From assembly GCF_040676615.1 (NCBI RefSeq), contig NZ_JBFAPI010000001.1, positions 620,001-684,000 on the forward strand: a stretch of DNA of 64,000 nucleotides, read 5' to 3'. The notes beneath the pieces are model-generated. The model saw only the letters and a list, made by a program, of their open reading frames with translations. It was not told the origin of the DNA and did not search any database. Shown here in pieces: positions 24,106-32,547 of this stretch. This DNA is from Asanoa sp040676615 (lineage in GTDB: Bacteria > Actinomycetota > Actinomycetes > Mycobacteriales > Micromonosporaceae). The number at the start of each line of letters is the position of its first letter. Position 1 is the first letter of the stretch. A program made the translations under genes and the position numbers.

Positions 24106-25088
24106 CGGGCCGAGGCCGCCTTCAACGGCTCCCACCACGCGCGGTTCTCCTTGTACCAGGCCACGGTCGCCGCGAGCCCGCGGTCGAGGTCGACGCTCGG
24201 CGCGTACCCGAGCTCGCTCTGGATCTTGGCAATCGACAGCGAGTAGCGCCGGTCGTGCCCCTTGCGGTCGGCCACCGGCACGACCTGGTCCCAGGACGCC
24301 CCGCACGCGGACAGCAGCCGCCCGGTCAGCTCCTTGTTGGTCAGCTCCGTGCCGCCGCCGATGTGGTAGACCTCGCCGGCCCGGCCCTTGTCCTGCACCA
24401 GCGCGATGCCGACACAGTGGTCGTGCACGTGCAGCCAGTCGCGGATGTTGCCGCCGTCGCCGTAAAGCGGGACCGTGCCGCCGTCGAGCAGGTTGGTCAC
24501 GAACAGCGGGATGACCTTCTCCGGGAACTGGTAGTGCCCGTAGTTGTTGGAGCAGCGGGTGACCACCACGTCCATGCCGTGCGTGCGGTGGTAGGCCAGG
24601 GCCAGCAGGTCGGAGCCGGCCTTCGAGGCCGAGTAGGGCGAGTTGGGCGCGAGCGGCCAGTCTTCGGTCCAGGAGCCCTCGTCGATCGAGCCGTAGACCT
24701 CGTCGGTGGAGACGTGCACGAACCGGCCCGTGCCGTGCCGCAGCGCCGCGTCGAGCAGCGTCTGGGTGCCGAGCACGTTGGTCGTCACGAACACGCCGGC
24801 GCCGTCGATCGAGCGGTCCACGTGGGACTCGGCCGCGAAATGCACGATCACGTCGTGGTCGCGGACCACCTCGTCGACCAGCGCGACGTCGCAGATGTCG
24901 CCCTCGACGAAGCGCAGCCGCGGGTCGGCGACGACCGGCGCGAGGTTGGCCCGGTTGCCCGAGTAGGTCAACTTGTCGAGCACCGTCACCGCGCTCGGAG
25001 CCAGGTCCGGCCCCGACCCCGGGGTCAGCAGCATGCGGACGTATTCCGAACCGATGAACCCGGCACCGCCGGTCACGAGGATCCTCAC
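24102..25088 (-). CDS. rmlB: dTDP-glucose 4,6-dehydratase
   Basis: Second enzyme of dTDP-L-rhamnose synthesis, converting dTDP-glucose to the 4-keto-6-deoxy sugar. It is an extended SDR of 328 residues with NAD loop GGAGFIG (7-13), HFAAESHVDRS, the TDE triad (128-130) specific to dehydratases and YSASK (Tyr152, Lys156). It starts at GTG 25088; a TAGACT hexamer lies nine bases upstream of it on the minus strand. Confidence 0.97.
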   Translation of the reverse strand: MRILVTGGAGFIGSEYVRMLLTPGSGPDLAPSAVTVLDKLTYSGNRANLAPVVADPRLRFVEGDICDVALVDEVVRDHDVIVHFAAESHVDRSIDGAGVFVTTNVLGTQTLLDAALRHGTGRFVHVSTDEVYGSIDEGSWTEDWPLAPNSPYSASKAGSDLLALAYHRTHGMDVVVTRCSNNYGHYQFPEKVIPLFVTNLLDGGTVPLYGDGGNIRDWLHVHDHCVGIALVQDKGRAGEVYHIGGGTELTNKELTGRLLSACGASWDQVVPVADRKGHDRRYSLSIAKIQSELGYAPSVDLDRGLAATVAWYKENRAWWEPLKAASAR

Positions 25089-25122
25089 GGGTTCCGGAGT
25101 CTACGCGACGGGCACCACCCAG

Positions 25123-25128
25123 TAGGCT
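25123..25128 (+). promoter_or_regulatory. Leaderless -10 element of rmlA
   Basis: TAGGCT, seven bases before GTG 25136, inside the 47-bp rmlB/rmlA divergent gap. Confidence 0.6.
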
Positions 25129-25135
25129 GCCCGCC

Positions 25136-26035
25136 GTGCGAGGGATTCTTCTGGCCGGTGGCACCGGATCGCGACTCTGGCCGATCACGATGGCCGTCTC
25201 GAAGCAGCTCATGCCGATCTTCGACAAGCCGATGATCTACTACCCGCTCTCGACGCTGGTGATGGCCGGGATCGACGAGATCCTGATCATCACCACGCCG
25301 GACGACCAGGCGCAGTTCCGCCGGCTGCTGGGTGACGGCAGCCAGTTCGGGCTCACGCTGGAATACCAGGCCCAGGCCCGGCCGGAGGGCATCGCCCAGG
25401 CGTTCCTGCTCGGCGAGGAGTTCATCGGCGACGAGTCGGTGGCGCTGATCCTCGGCGACAACATCTTCCACGGCGTCGGCCTGGGCCGTCAGCTCGGCGA
25501 CACCAGCCCGCTGGTCGGTGGCCGCGTCTTCGCCTATCCCGTCGCCAATCCCCGCGAATACGGCGTCGTCGAGTTCGACGCCGACGGCAAGGTGCTCTCG
25601 ATCGAGGAGAAGCCGGTCAAACCCAAGTCGCGGTACGCCGTACCCGGCCTCTACTTCTACGACAACCGGGTGGTGGAGATCGCCAAGGGGCTCAAGCCGA
25701 GCGACCGGGGCGAGTTGGAGATCACCGCGGTCAACGAGGCCTACCGGGAGTGGGGCGAGTTGACCGTCACCGTGCTCGACCGGGGCACCGCCTGGCTCGA
25801 CACCGGCACGTTCACCTCGATGATGCAGGCGGCCGACTACGTACGCGTGATCGAGGAGCGCCAGGGCCTCAAGATCGGCTGTGTCGAGGAGGTCTCCTGG
25901 CGCGCCGGGCTGATCGACGACGCCACCCTGCGCGACCTGGCCGGCCCGCTCACCAAGAGCGGTTACGGTGACTACCTGTTGAGCCTGCTGGCGGAAAAGG
26001 CCGAGGCGGAGAAGGCGGAGGGCGGCGCGGCATGA
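25136..26035 (+). CDS. rmlA: Glucose-1-phosphate thymidylyltransferase
   Basis: First enzyme of dTDP-L-rhamnose synthesis, joining dTTP and glucose-1-phosphate. The nucleotide-binding LAGGTGSRLWP opens the protein; SKQLMPIFDKPMIYYPL, the Asp in LILGDNIFHG, YGVVEFD, IEEKP and LDTGT are all present. It has 299 residues, the usual length. The C-terminus is Glu/Ala-rich. The start is GTG 25136. The stop overlaps rmlC (ATGA). Confidence 0.97.
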   Translation: MRGILLAGGTGSRLWPITMAVSKQLMPIFDKPMIYYPLSTLVMAGIDEILIITTPDDQAQFRRLLGDGSQFGLTLEYQAQARPEGIAQAFLLGEEFIGDESVALILGDNIFHGVGLGRQLGDTSPLVGGRVFAYPVANPREYGVVEFDADGKVLSIEEKPVKPKSRYAVPGLYFYDNRVVEIAKGLKPSDRGELEITAVNEAYREWGELTVTVLDRGTAWLDTGTFTSMMQAADYVRVIEERQGLKIGCVEEVSWRAGLIDDATLRDLAGPLTKSGYGDYLLSLLAEKAEAEKAEGGAA

Positions 26036-26625
26036 AGATCCGTGAGCTGGGCATCGAGGGCGCCTTCGAGTTCACCCCGCAGCAGCACGGTGACCAGCGC
26101 GGCACCTTCCTGGAACTGTTCCGGGCGGATCTCTTCGAGGCGACGGTCGGCCACCCGTTGACGCTGGCCCAGTCCAACATCTCCACCTCGCAGCGCGGCG
26201 TGCTGCGCGGCATCCACTTCGCCGACGTGCCGCCGGGCCAGGCCAAATACGTGACGGTCACGCGCGGGGCGGGCATCGACGTGATCGTCGACATCCGGGT
26301 CGGGTCGCCGACGTTTGGCCGGTGGGAGGCGGTCCGCCTCGACGACGTCGACCGCCGGGCCGTCTACATCTCGGAGGGCCTCGGCCACGCCTTCTGCGCG
26401 CTGACCGACGACGCGACGCTGACCTATCTCTGCTCGACCGGCTACAACCCGACCGGCGAGCACACGGTCAACCCGCTCGACCCGGACCTGGCCATCGAGT
26501 GGCCGACGGAGACGCCGATCTTGTCGGCGCGCGACGCCGCGGCGCCCTCGCTGGCGACGGCCAAGGCCGACGGGCTGCTGCCGGACTACGAGGCCTGCCG
26601 GGCCTACATCCGCTCGTTGGGCTAG
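26032..26625 (+). CDS. rmlC: dTDP-4-dehydrorhamnose 3,5-epimerase
   Basis: Third enzyme of the rhamnose pathway, a cupin-fold epimerase of 197 residues. The catalytic base His62 lies in LRGIHF, Tyr132 in TLTYLCS, and the substrate-binding QSNIS motif is present. It is coupled to rmlA by a four-base overlap. The four rml genes together should supply dTDP-L-rhamnose for a cell-wall or surface glycan; no rhamnosyltransferase is in this window. Confidence 0.96.
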   Translation: MKIRELGIEGAFEFTPQQHGDQRGTFLELFRADLFEATVGHPLTLAQSNISTSQRGVLRGIHFADVPPGQAKYVTVTRGAGIDVIVDIRVGSPTFGRWEAVRLDDVDRRAVYISEGLGHAFCALTDDATLTYLCSTGYNPTGEHTVNPLDPDLAIEWPTETPILSARDAAAPSLATAKADGLLPDYEACRAYIRSLG

Positions 26626-26728
26626 AAAAACCCGACGAACCGGGCGCCGAACGTACGTCGTGAATGTTTTCGGCCATCGCGAAGATGACCGGGCGTCGCG
26701 GCACTGACCACCGATGGGTTTTGCCGGC

Positions 26729-26734
26729 TAGTGT
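26729..26734 (+). promoter_or_regulatory. Leaderless -10 element of pafA
   Basis: TAGTGT, six bases before ATG 26741. It implies that pafA is transcribed separately from the rml genes upstream. Confidence 0.6.
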
Positions 26735-26740
26735 CTTGCT

Positions 26741-28099
26741 ATGGAGCGGCGAATCTTCGGGCTCGAGACCGAGTACGGCGTCACCTGCACCTACCGCGGG
26801 CAGCGCCGCCTGTCCCCGGACGAGGTGGCGCGCTACCTGTTCCGGCGGGTGGTGTCGTGGGGCCGATCGAGCAACGTGTTCCTGCGCAACGGCGCGCGTC
26901 TCTACCTCGATGTCGGGTCCCACCCCGAATACGCCACGCCCGAGTGCGACTCGGTGGCCGACCTGGTCGCACACGACCGCGCCGGCGAGCGGATTCTCGA
27001 GGGGCTGCTGGTCGACGCGGAGAAGCGGCTGCACGACGAGGGCATCGCGGGCGAGATCTATCTCTTCAAGAACAACACCGACTCGGCCGGCAACTCCTAC
27101 GGCTGCCACGAGAACTACCTGGTCTCCCGGCACGGCGAGTTCGGCCGGCTGGCCGACGTGCTCATCCCGTTCCTGGTCACCCGGCAGCTCATCTGCGGCG
27201 CCGGCAAGGTGCTGCAGACCCCCCGCGGCGCGGTCTACTGCCTGTCGCAGCGCGCCGAGCACATCTGGGAGGGCGTCTCCTCCGCGACCACCCGCTCCCG
27301 GCCGATCATCAACACCCGCGACGAGCCGCACGCCGACGCCGAGCGCTACCGCCGGCTGCACGTGATCGTCGGCGACAGCAACATGAACGAGGTCACCACG
27401 CTGCTCAAGGTCGGCACGGCCGACATCGTGCTGCGGATGATCGAGGCCGGCGTGGTGATGCGCGACCTGTCGCTGGAAAACCCGATCCGGGCGATCCGCG
27501 AGGTCTCACACGACGTGACCGGCCGCCGCAAGGTCCGCCTCGCCAACAACAAGGAGATCAGCGGCCTCGAGATCCAGCAGGAATACCTGGCCAAGGCGAC
27601 CGAGTTCGTCGAGCGCCGGGGCGGCGACCAGACCGCCAAGCGGGTCGTCGAGCTCTGGGGCCGGGTGCTCCGGGCGATCGAGACCGGCGACCTGGAGCCG
27701 GTGTCGCGCGAGATCGACTGGGTGACCAAGCTCCGGCTGATCGAGCGCTACCAGGACAAGTTCGACCTGCCCCTGTCCCACCCCCGGATCGCCCAGATGG
27801 ACCTCGCCTACCACGACCTGCGGCGCGGCCGCGGGCTTTACGGGCTGATGGAGAAGCGCGGCCAGGTCGACCGGGTCGCCACCGACCTGGAGATCTTCGA
27901 GGCCAAGGAGACCCCGCCGCAGACCACCCGGGCCCGATTGCGCGGCGAGTTCATCCGGCACGCCCAGGAGAAGCGGCGCGACTTCACCGTCGACTGGGTG
28001 CACCTCAAGCTCAACGACCAGGCGCAGCGCACGGTCCTGTGCAAGGACCCGTTCCGGGCCTACGACGAAAGGGTCGAGCGGCTGATCGCGAGCATGTGA
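26741..28099 (+). CDS. pafA: Pup-protein ligase PafA
   Basis: Forms the isopeptide bond between the C-terminal Glu of Pup and substrate lysines, using ATP via a gamma-glutamyl phosphate. It has the carboxylate-amine/GS-like fold and is homologous to Dop at 15739. FGLETEYG holds a Mg-binding Glu; NGARLYLDVGSHPEYATPE contains the catalytic Asp57; NNTDSAGNSYGCHENY and RPIINTRDEPHAD follow. It lacks the Dop-specific insertion. 452 residues is normal. It lies 7.2 kb from prcA with rhamnose and redox genes between. Confidence 0.97.
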   Translation: MERRIFGLETEYGVTCTYRGQRRLSPDEVARYLFRRVVSWGRSSNVFLRNGARLYLDVGSHPEYATPECDSVADLVAHDRAGERILEGLLVDAEKRLHDEGIAGEIYLFKNNTDSAGNSYGCHENYLVSRHGEFGRLADVLIPFLVTRQLICGAGKVLQTPRGAVYCLSQRAEHIWEGVSSATTRSRPIINTRDEPHADAERYRRLHVIVGDSNMNEVTTLLKVGTADIVLRMIEAGVVMRDLSLENPIRAIREVSHDVTGRRKVRLANNKEISGLEIQQEYLAKATEFVERRGGDQTAKRVVELWGRVLRAIETGDLEPVSREIDWVTKLRLIERYQDKFDLPLSHPRIAQMDLAYHDLRRGRGLYGLMEKRGQVDRVATDLEIFEAKETPPQTTRARLRGEFIRHAQEKRRDFTVDWVHLKLNDQAQRTVLCKDPFRAYDERVERLIASM

Positions 28100-28124
28100 C
28101 GCGTCCGGGTAGTCTCTGGGCACC

Positions 28125-28370
28125 ATGACCGTCCACGAGCGGCGCGACGACGCGCCCGACACCACGGCCGCCCGGCGGTCCGGTCTGTCCATGCCCGAGA
28201 CGCGGCCCGACGTGATCAGGCAGGGCTGGTTGCAGAAGCGGCGCCAGAAGGTGATCGAGGAGATCGAGCGCAACCGGCGCGGCGACTACCGGGTCCCGAC
28301 CTGGGTGCTGGCGGTCCTACTGGTCGCGGTGCTGGCCGGCTGGCTGTTGCTGATCTTCCTCAACGGATAG
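28125..28370 (+). CDS. Small C-tail-anchored membrane protein after pafA
   Basis: An 81-residue hypothetical. Charged cytoplasmic part (RKRRQKVIEEIERNRRGDYR-like, residues ~50-64), then one C-terminal membrane helix (VLAVLLVAVLAGWLLLIF) and a two-residue end. It starts 25 bp after the pafA stop; a TAGTCT hexamer nine bases before the ATG gives it a possible promoter of its own. The last 54 bp overlap the 3' end of the convergent DUF3866 gene. Function unknown. Confidence 0.75.
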   Translation: MTVHERRDDAPDTTAARRSGLSMPETRPDVIRQGWLQKRRQKVIEEIERNRRGDYRVPTWVLAVLLVAVLAGWLLLIFLNG

Positions 28371-29441
28371 CACCGCCGCGTGCCGGCCGGCGGCGGCCGC
28401 CGTGAGGAAATAGCCGTAGTCGGCGTCGAGCCCGCGGCCCATTGTCGACAGCGGCACGGGTGAGGCCCGCAGCGCCGCGTCGAGGCCCTCGGTGGCCACC
28501 CGGACGATCCGGTGCCGCACCGACAGGTCGGCGATCTGGCCCGCGACCCGGTCGGCGAGCGGCGCCGCCAGGCCGTCCGGCAGGGGCAGGTCACAAGGAG
28601 CGAGCGCGACCCGCCCGTACGCGGTCAGGCTGTGATGGGAGATCCCCTGGTGCCGTTCCCGCGGGTCGGCCGCCGAGATCCGCAGCGCGCCGACCGCCCG
28701 GCCGCCGAGCGCGGCGGCCGCGTTGACCGCCTCGCCGACCGCGACACCGGAGAACGCCCAGGGCAGCCCCGCGCCGAGGTTGCCCGGCCCCTGCGCGACC
28801 ACCGCGATGTCGGCGCCCAGCGCGTAGCGGGCCGCGAGCAGCCCGCTATGGGTGGTGACGGCCTCCAGGTCGCCGCCGAACGCCTGCCCGACGGTGACGG
28901 TGCCGGCCAGCCGGTCGCGCAGGCCGTCGAGGGTGCGGGAGAACCAGGCCGGCAGCGCGCCGCCGTCGGTCATCACGTAGGCGATCCGGGCCTCCGGCCG
29001 GTCGGCGTGGATGCCGGCGACCACCGCCGGCAGGGCCGAGTGCAGGTCGGCGGTGACCACCGGCATGCCGCCGAGCGTGCCGGCGGCCGCGATCGCGGCG
29101 TGGTGCGGCGACGACGGTTCCTCGACACCCCGCACGATCGCCTGCAGCGGCGTGTAGCGGGCCTTGACCACGTGACCGCCGTCGCGGTCGGTGCCGGTGC
29201 CCGGCGGGTCGGGTGGCAGCCGGTCGGGCAGCGCCACGACCAGCGCGTATCCGCCGGTGCCCAGGCCCATCAGCTGGGCGTTGACGTTGAGCAGCACCCG
29301 GTCGCCGGGCTCGGGCTCGCCGACCAGGGCGGGGTAGGCCAGCGCCCGGGTGACCACGCCGTCGACGGTGACCGACAGCTCCACGGCGCCGCGCCAGCGC
29401 CGCCGCACCTCCGCGACCACACCCGAACGCCACCTGACCAT
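28317..29441 (-). CDS. DUF3866 family protein
   Basis: A 374-residue soluble protein that I recognise as the actinobacterial/Firmicute DUF3866 family of unknown function. N-terminal beta domain (VRWRSGVVAEV..., LALVGEPEPGDRVLLN-like). A central Rossmann-like part follows, with HSALPAVVAGI, AYVMTDGGALP, VGQAFGGDLEAVTTHSGL and VVAQGPGNLG. It begins at ATG 29441, eight bases after a TAGCCT hexamer, and overlaps the small membrane gene tail to tail. No enzymatic role is established. Confidence 0.87.
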   Translation of the reverse strand: MVRWRSGVVAEVRRRWRGAVELSVTVDGVVTRALAYPALVGEPEPGDRVLLNVNAQLMGLGTGGYALVVALPDRLPPDPPGTGTDRDGGHVVKARYTPLQAIVRGVEEPSSPHHAAIAAAGTLGGMPVVTADLHSALPAVVAGIHADRPEARIAYVMTDGGALPAWFSRTLDGLRDRLAGTVTVGQAFGGDLEAVTTHSGLLAARYALGADIAVVAQGPGNLGAGLPWAFSGVAVGEAVNAAAALGGRAVGALRISAADPRERHQGISHHSLTAYGRVALAPCDLPLPDGLAAPLADRVAGQIADLSVRHRIVRVATEGLDAALRASPVPLSTMGRGLDADYGYFLTAAAAGRHAAVLSVEEDQQQPAGQHRDQ

Positions 29442-29452
29442 GGCAGGAAAGG

Positions 29453-30490
29453 CTACCGGTCGGGCCGGTCGCGTCCCGAGCGGCGCCGGGTCGGGTCGAG
29501 GAACACGTAGCGGATCGACGGGTAGACGCTGATCAGGCGCCGTTCGGCCTCGTCGGCGGCGGCCTCGATGTCGGCGCCGCTGGCGGCGTCGTCGAAGTCG
29601 ACCTTGGCGGCGACCAGGACGTCGTCGGGGCCGAGTTGCATGGTCAGCAACTGGTCGATCCGTTCGACGGTGGGCACGCCGGACAGCTCGCGGCGCAGCC
29701 GCTGGTGCAGCCGGCGCGGCACCGACTGGCCGACCAGCAGCGACACGTTGGCGACCGACAGCGTGAAGGCGACCACCAGCAGCAGCACGCCGATGCCGAT
29801 CGACGCGATGCCGTCCCACACCGAGTCCCCGGTGGCCTCGGTCAGGCCCAGCCCGGCGGCGGCCAGCGCGAGGCCGACCAGGGCCGCGCTGTCCTCCAGG
29901 AAGACCGCCTTGACGGCGGTGTCCGGGGTCGCCCGCAGGAACCGGGCCGGGGAGGTGCGCCAGCGGGTCGCCTCGCCGCGGACCTGGCGCAGCGCCCGGA
30001 AGAAGGAGATGCCCTCCAGGACCGCCGAGACGATCAGCACGATGTAGCCGACCAGGAAGTCGCCGATGTCTTCACCGTTCCGGATCGTCTCGATGCCGTG
30101 GTAGATGGAGAACCCGGCACCGGCGACGAAGGTGAACAGGGCGGCCAGGAACGCCCAGACGTAGCTCTCCTTGCCGTAGCCGAACGGGTGCCGGTCGTCG
30201 GGGTCCTTCGCGCCGCGCCGCAACGCCGTGTAGAGCAGCCCCTCGGTGGTGGTGTCGGCGACCGAGTGGGCCGCCTCGGACAGCAGCGACGCCGACCCGG
30301 TGAGCAATCCCGCGACGAACTTCGCGACCGCGATGGCCAGGTTGGCCAGGCCGGCGATGATCACGGTGAGCACGGATTCCGGCGGCTCGTCGTCCTGGTC
30401 GGGGATCGCGGCGTGGCGTACCTCGGGCTCGCCCTCCAGATCCACGTCGTCGTCGAGGTCTGACGGCCGGTCCGGGTGCTCCGAGGTCAC
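29453..30490 (-). CDS. Cation diffusion facilitator transporter (ZnT9-like subgroup)
   Basis: Proton-coupled divalent-metal exporter of 345 residues. Acidic N-terminus (~1-38), six membrane helices (~40-245), then a cytoplasmic metal-sensing domain of about 75 residues. Helix 2 has the usual His-x3-Asp (AAHSVADT). Helix 5 has FLEDSAALVG, where most CDF proteins have a second HxxxD; the Glu-Asp form is what I recall for the SLC30A9-like subgroup, so the metal may not be zinc. It starts at GTG 30490 with a leaderless -10 element, divergent from pafB. Confidence 0.9.
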   Translation of the reverse strand: MTSEHPDRPSDLDDDVDLEGEPEVRHAAIPDQDDEPPESVLTVIIAGLANLAIAVAKFVAGLLTGSASLLSEAAHSVADTTTEGLLYTALRRGAKDPDDRHPFGYGKESYVWAFLAALFTFVAGAGFSIYHGIETIRNGEDIGDFLVGYIVLIVSAVLEGISFFRALRQVRGEATRWRTSPARFLRATPDTAVKAVFLEDSAALVGLALAAAGLGLTEATGDSVWDGIASIGIGVLLLVVAFTLSVANVSLLVGQSVPRRLHQRLRRELSGVPTVERIDQLLTMQLGPDDVLVAAKVDFDDAASGADIEAAADEAERRLISVYPSIRYVFLDPTRRRSGRDRPDR

Positions 30491-30497
30491 GAACGCA

Positions 30498-30503
30498 AGG
30501 CTA
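30498..30503 (-). promoter_or_regulatory. Leaderless -10 element of the CDF transporter gene
   Basis: TAGCCT on the minus strand, seven bases before GTG 30490, 40 bp from the pafB element on the other strand. Confidence 0.6.
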
Positions 30504-30542
30504 TGCCCCGCACGGGTGTGCGCACACGCGTACCAACACTGC

Positions 30543-30548
30543 TAGCGT
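30543..30548 (+). promoter_or_regulatory. Leaderless -10 element of pafB
   Basis: TAGCGT, seven bases before GTG 30556. It favours GTG 30556 over TTG 30550 as the pafB start. Confidence 0.6.
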
Positions 30549-30555
30549 CTTGGGA

Positions 30556-31542
30556 GTGTCGCGGACCCGCACCGAGCGCCTGGTCAACCTGGTGATCTGC
30601 CTGCTGTCCACGCGACGGTTCCTCACCGCCGCGCAGATCGCCGCGACCGTTCCCGGCTACGAGCACGACCCCGAGGATCCCAAGGACCACGAGGCCTTCC
30701 AGCGCAAGTTCGAGCGCGACAAGTCCGAGCTGCGCGAGCTGGGCGTCCCCTTGGAAACCGGCGCCGCGAGCGCCTTCGACACCGAGCCCGGCTACCGCAT
30801 CGCCCGGCGCGACTACGCGCTGCCCGACATCCCGCTGGCGCCCGACGAGGCCGCCGCCGTGGGCATCGCCGGCCGGCTCTGGCAACACGCCGGCCTGGCC
30901 GCCGCGGCGTCGTCGGGGTTGGCCAAGCTGCGTGCCGCCGGCGTCGACGTCGACCCGCAGGCGACCCTCGGCGTCGAGCCCATCGTCCGGGTCGACCCCA
31001 CGTTCGCGCCGCTGACCGCGGCGGCCCGTGACCGGCGCACGGTGGCGTTCGACTACCGGGTTCCCGAGCAGGACGGCCCGACCAGCCGCCGGCTCCAGCC
31101 GTGGGGCGTGGTGTGCTGGCGGGGCCGGTGGTACGTGGTCGGGCACGACCTCGACCGCGACGCACCACGCTGCTTCCGGCTCTCCCGCGTGGTCGGCGCG
31201 GTCCGGGTCACCGGCCGGCCGGGCGCCTACCAGCCGCCCCGCGACCTCGACCTGATCAGCTACGTCGCCCGGTTCAGCGGGCCGATCGAGCGCACCGGCC
31301 GCACCACCGTGCTGGTCCGCAAGGGGCGGGCGGCGGGGCTGCGGCGCTGGGCGCAGGAGACCATTCCCGGCGCCGAGGTTGACACGGTCGTGCTGCGCTA
31401 CGCCGACGTCGACTTCATCGCCACCCAGCTCGTCGGCTACGGCCCCGACGTGCGGGTGGTCGAGCCGCCCGAGGTGCGTGAAGCGGTGATCCAGCGGCTC
31501 AAGGAGACGGCGGCCCGACACGAGACCCCGGTGCTCGCATGA
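30556..31542 (+). CDS. pafB: WYL-domain transcription regulator PafB
   Basis: With PafC forms the PafBC activator, known in mycobacteria as a DNA-damage regulator of recA and other repair genes. A helix-turn-helix region occupies ~1-60 (ERLVNLVICLLSTRRFLTAAQIA). The WYL domain (~135-215) has PWGVVCWRGRWYVVGHDL, and the WCX-like C-terminal extension ends the protein. 328 residues. Stop overlaps pafC (ATGA). It is in the paf region but acts in transcription, not pupylation. Confidence 0.95.
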   Translation: MSRTRTERLVNLVICLLSTRRFLTAAQIAATVPGYEHDPEDPKDHEAFQRKFERDKSELRELGVPLETGAASAFDTEPGYRIARRDYALPDIPLAPDEAAAVGIAGRLWQHAGLAAAASSGLAKLRAAGVDVDPQATLGVEPIVRVDPTFAPLTAAARDRRTVAFDYRVPEQDGPTSRRLQPWGVVCWRGRWYVVGHDLDRDAPRCFRLSRVVGAVRVTGRPGAYQPPRDLDLISYVARFSGPIERTGRTTVLVRKGRAAGLRRWAQETIPGAEVDTVVLRYADVDFIATQLVGYGPDVRVVEPPEVREAVIQRLKETAARHETPVLA

Positions 31543-32537
31543 CCGTCCCCTTCGGGCGCGGCGGGGCGGTGCGGCCCAGTGCCGACCGGCTCGGCCGGCT
31601 GCTCAACCTGGTGCCCTACCTGCTCGCCCGGCCCGGCATCGAGGTCGCCCAGGCCGCCGCCGACCTGGGCGTCACCGAGCGGCAGCTGCGCGAAGACCTG
31701 GAGCTGCTCTGGGTCTGCGGCCTGCCCGGCTACGGCCCGGGCGACCTGATCGACATGGCGTTCGACGGCGACCGGGTGACGATCACCTACGACGCCGGCA
31801 TCGACCGGCCGCTGCGGTTGACCCCCGACGAGGCGCTCGCGCTGGTGGTCGCGCTGCGGATGCTGGCCGAGACCCCGGGGATGGCCAACCGCGACGCGAT
31901 CGAGCGGGCCCTCGCCAAGATCGAGAATGCCGCCGGCGACCTGGCCGACGCGCCGGTCGCGGTGCGGATGCCGGGCAGCGACGACCGGCTGGCCACGCTG
32001 CGCGGCGCGGTCGAGCGGGGCCGGGCCCTGCGGATCACCTACTACGCGCAGACCCGCGACCAGACCACCGAGCGCGTGATCGACCCGATCCGGCTGCTGA
32101 TGGTCGAGGGCCGGGCCTACGTCGAGGCGTGGTGCCGCCGGGTCGAGGCGGTCCGGCTGTTCCGGGCCGACCGGATCGACGCGCTGGTCGAGCTCGACGA
32201 GCCGGCCACGCCGCCGCACACGGCCGAGCTGCATGACGTCAGCGACGGCGTCTTCACGCCCGGCGCCGAGCTGCCGCTGGTCACCCTCAAGGTCGGCCGC
32301 GGCGGCCGGTGGATCACCGAGTACTACCCGTGCGAAGACGTGCGCCCCGACCCGGCCGAGCCCGACGAGTGGGTGGTCTCGCTGCGGGTCACCGACCTGG
32401 CCTGGGCACAGCGCTTCGTGCTCGGTCTCGGCCCCGACGCGACGGCCGTGTCCCCACCGGAACTGGTCGAGCGGGTGCGGGGCGCCGCCACGGCGGCACT
32501 CGACGCGTACGCGGCACCGGTCGGCGAAACGCTCTAA
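31539..32537 (+). CDS. pafC: WYL-domain transcription regulator PafC
   Basis: Partner of PafB. A 332-residue paralogue with an N-terminal winged helix (RLLNLVPYLLARPGIEVAQAAADLGV), a WYL domain (RVIDPIRLLMVEGRAYVEAWC) and a WCX end (WAQRFVLGLGPDA). It is translationally coupled to pafB. The last codon and stop overlap a TAAGCT hexamer that may drive the following small gene. Confidence 0.95.
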   Translation: MTVPFGRGGAVRPSADRLGRLLNLVPYLLARPGIEVAQAAADLGVTERQLREDLELLWVCGLPGYGPGDLIDMAFDGDRVTITYDAGIDRPLRLTPDEALALVVALRMLAETPGMANRDAIERALAKIENAAGDLADAPVAVRMPGSDDRLATLRGAVERGRALRITYYAQTRDQTTERVIDPIRLLMVEGRAYVEAWCRRVEAVRLFRADRIDALVELDEPATPPHTAELHDVSDGVFTPGAELPLVTLKVGRGGRWITEYYPCEDVRPDPAEPDEWVVSLRVTDLAWAQRFVLGLGPDATAVSPPELVERVRGAATAALDAYAAPVGETL

Positions 32538-32540
32538 GCT
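32535..32540 (+). promoter_or_regulatory. Possible leaderless -10 element of the gene at 32548
   Basis: TAAGCT, seven bases before GTG 32548. Its first three bases are the pafC stop codon, so chance is harder to exclude here than at the other sites. Confidence 0.35.
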
Positions 32541-32547
32541 GTCGGCC

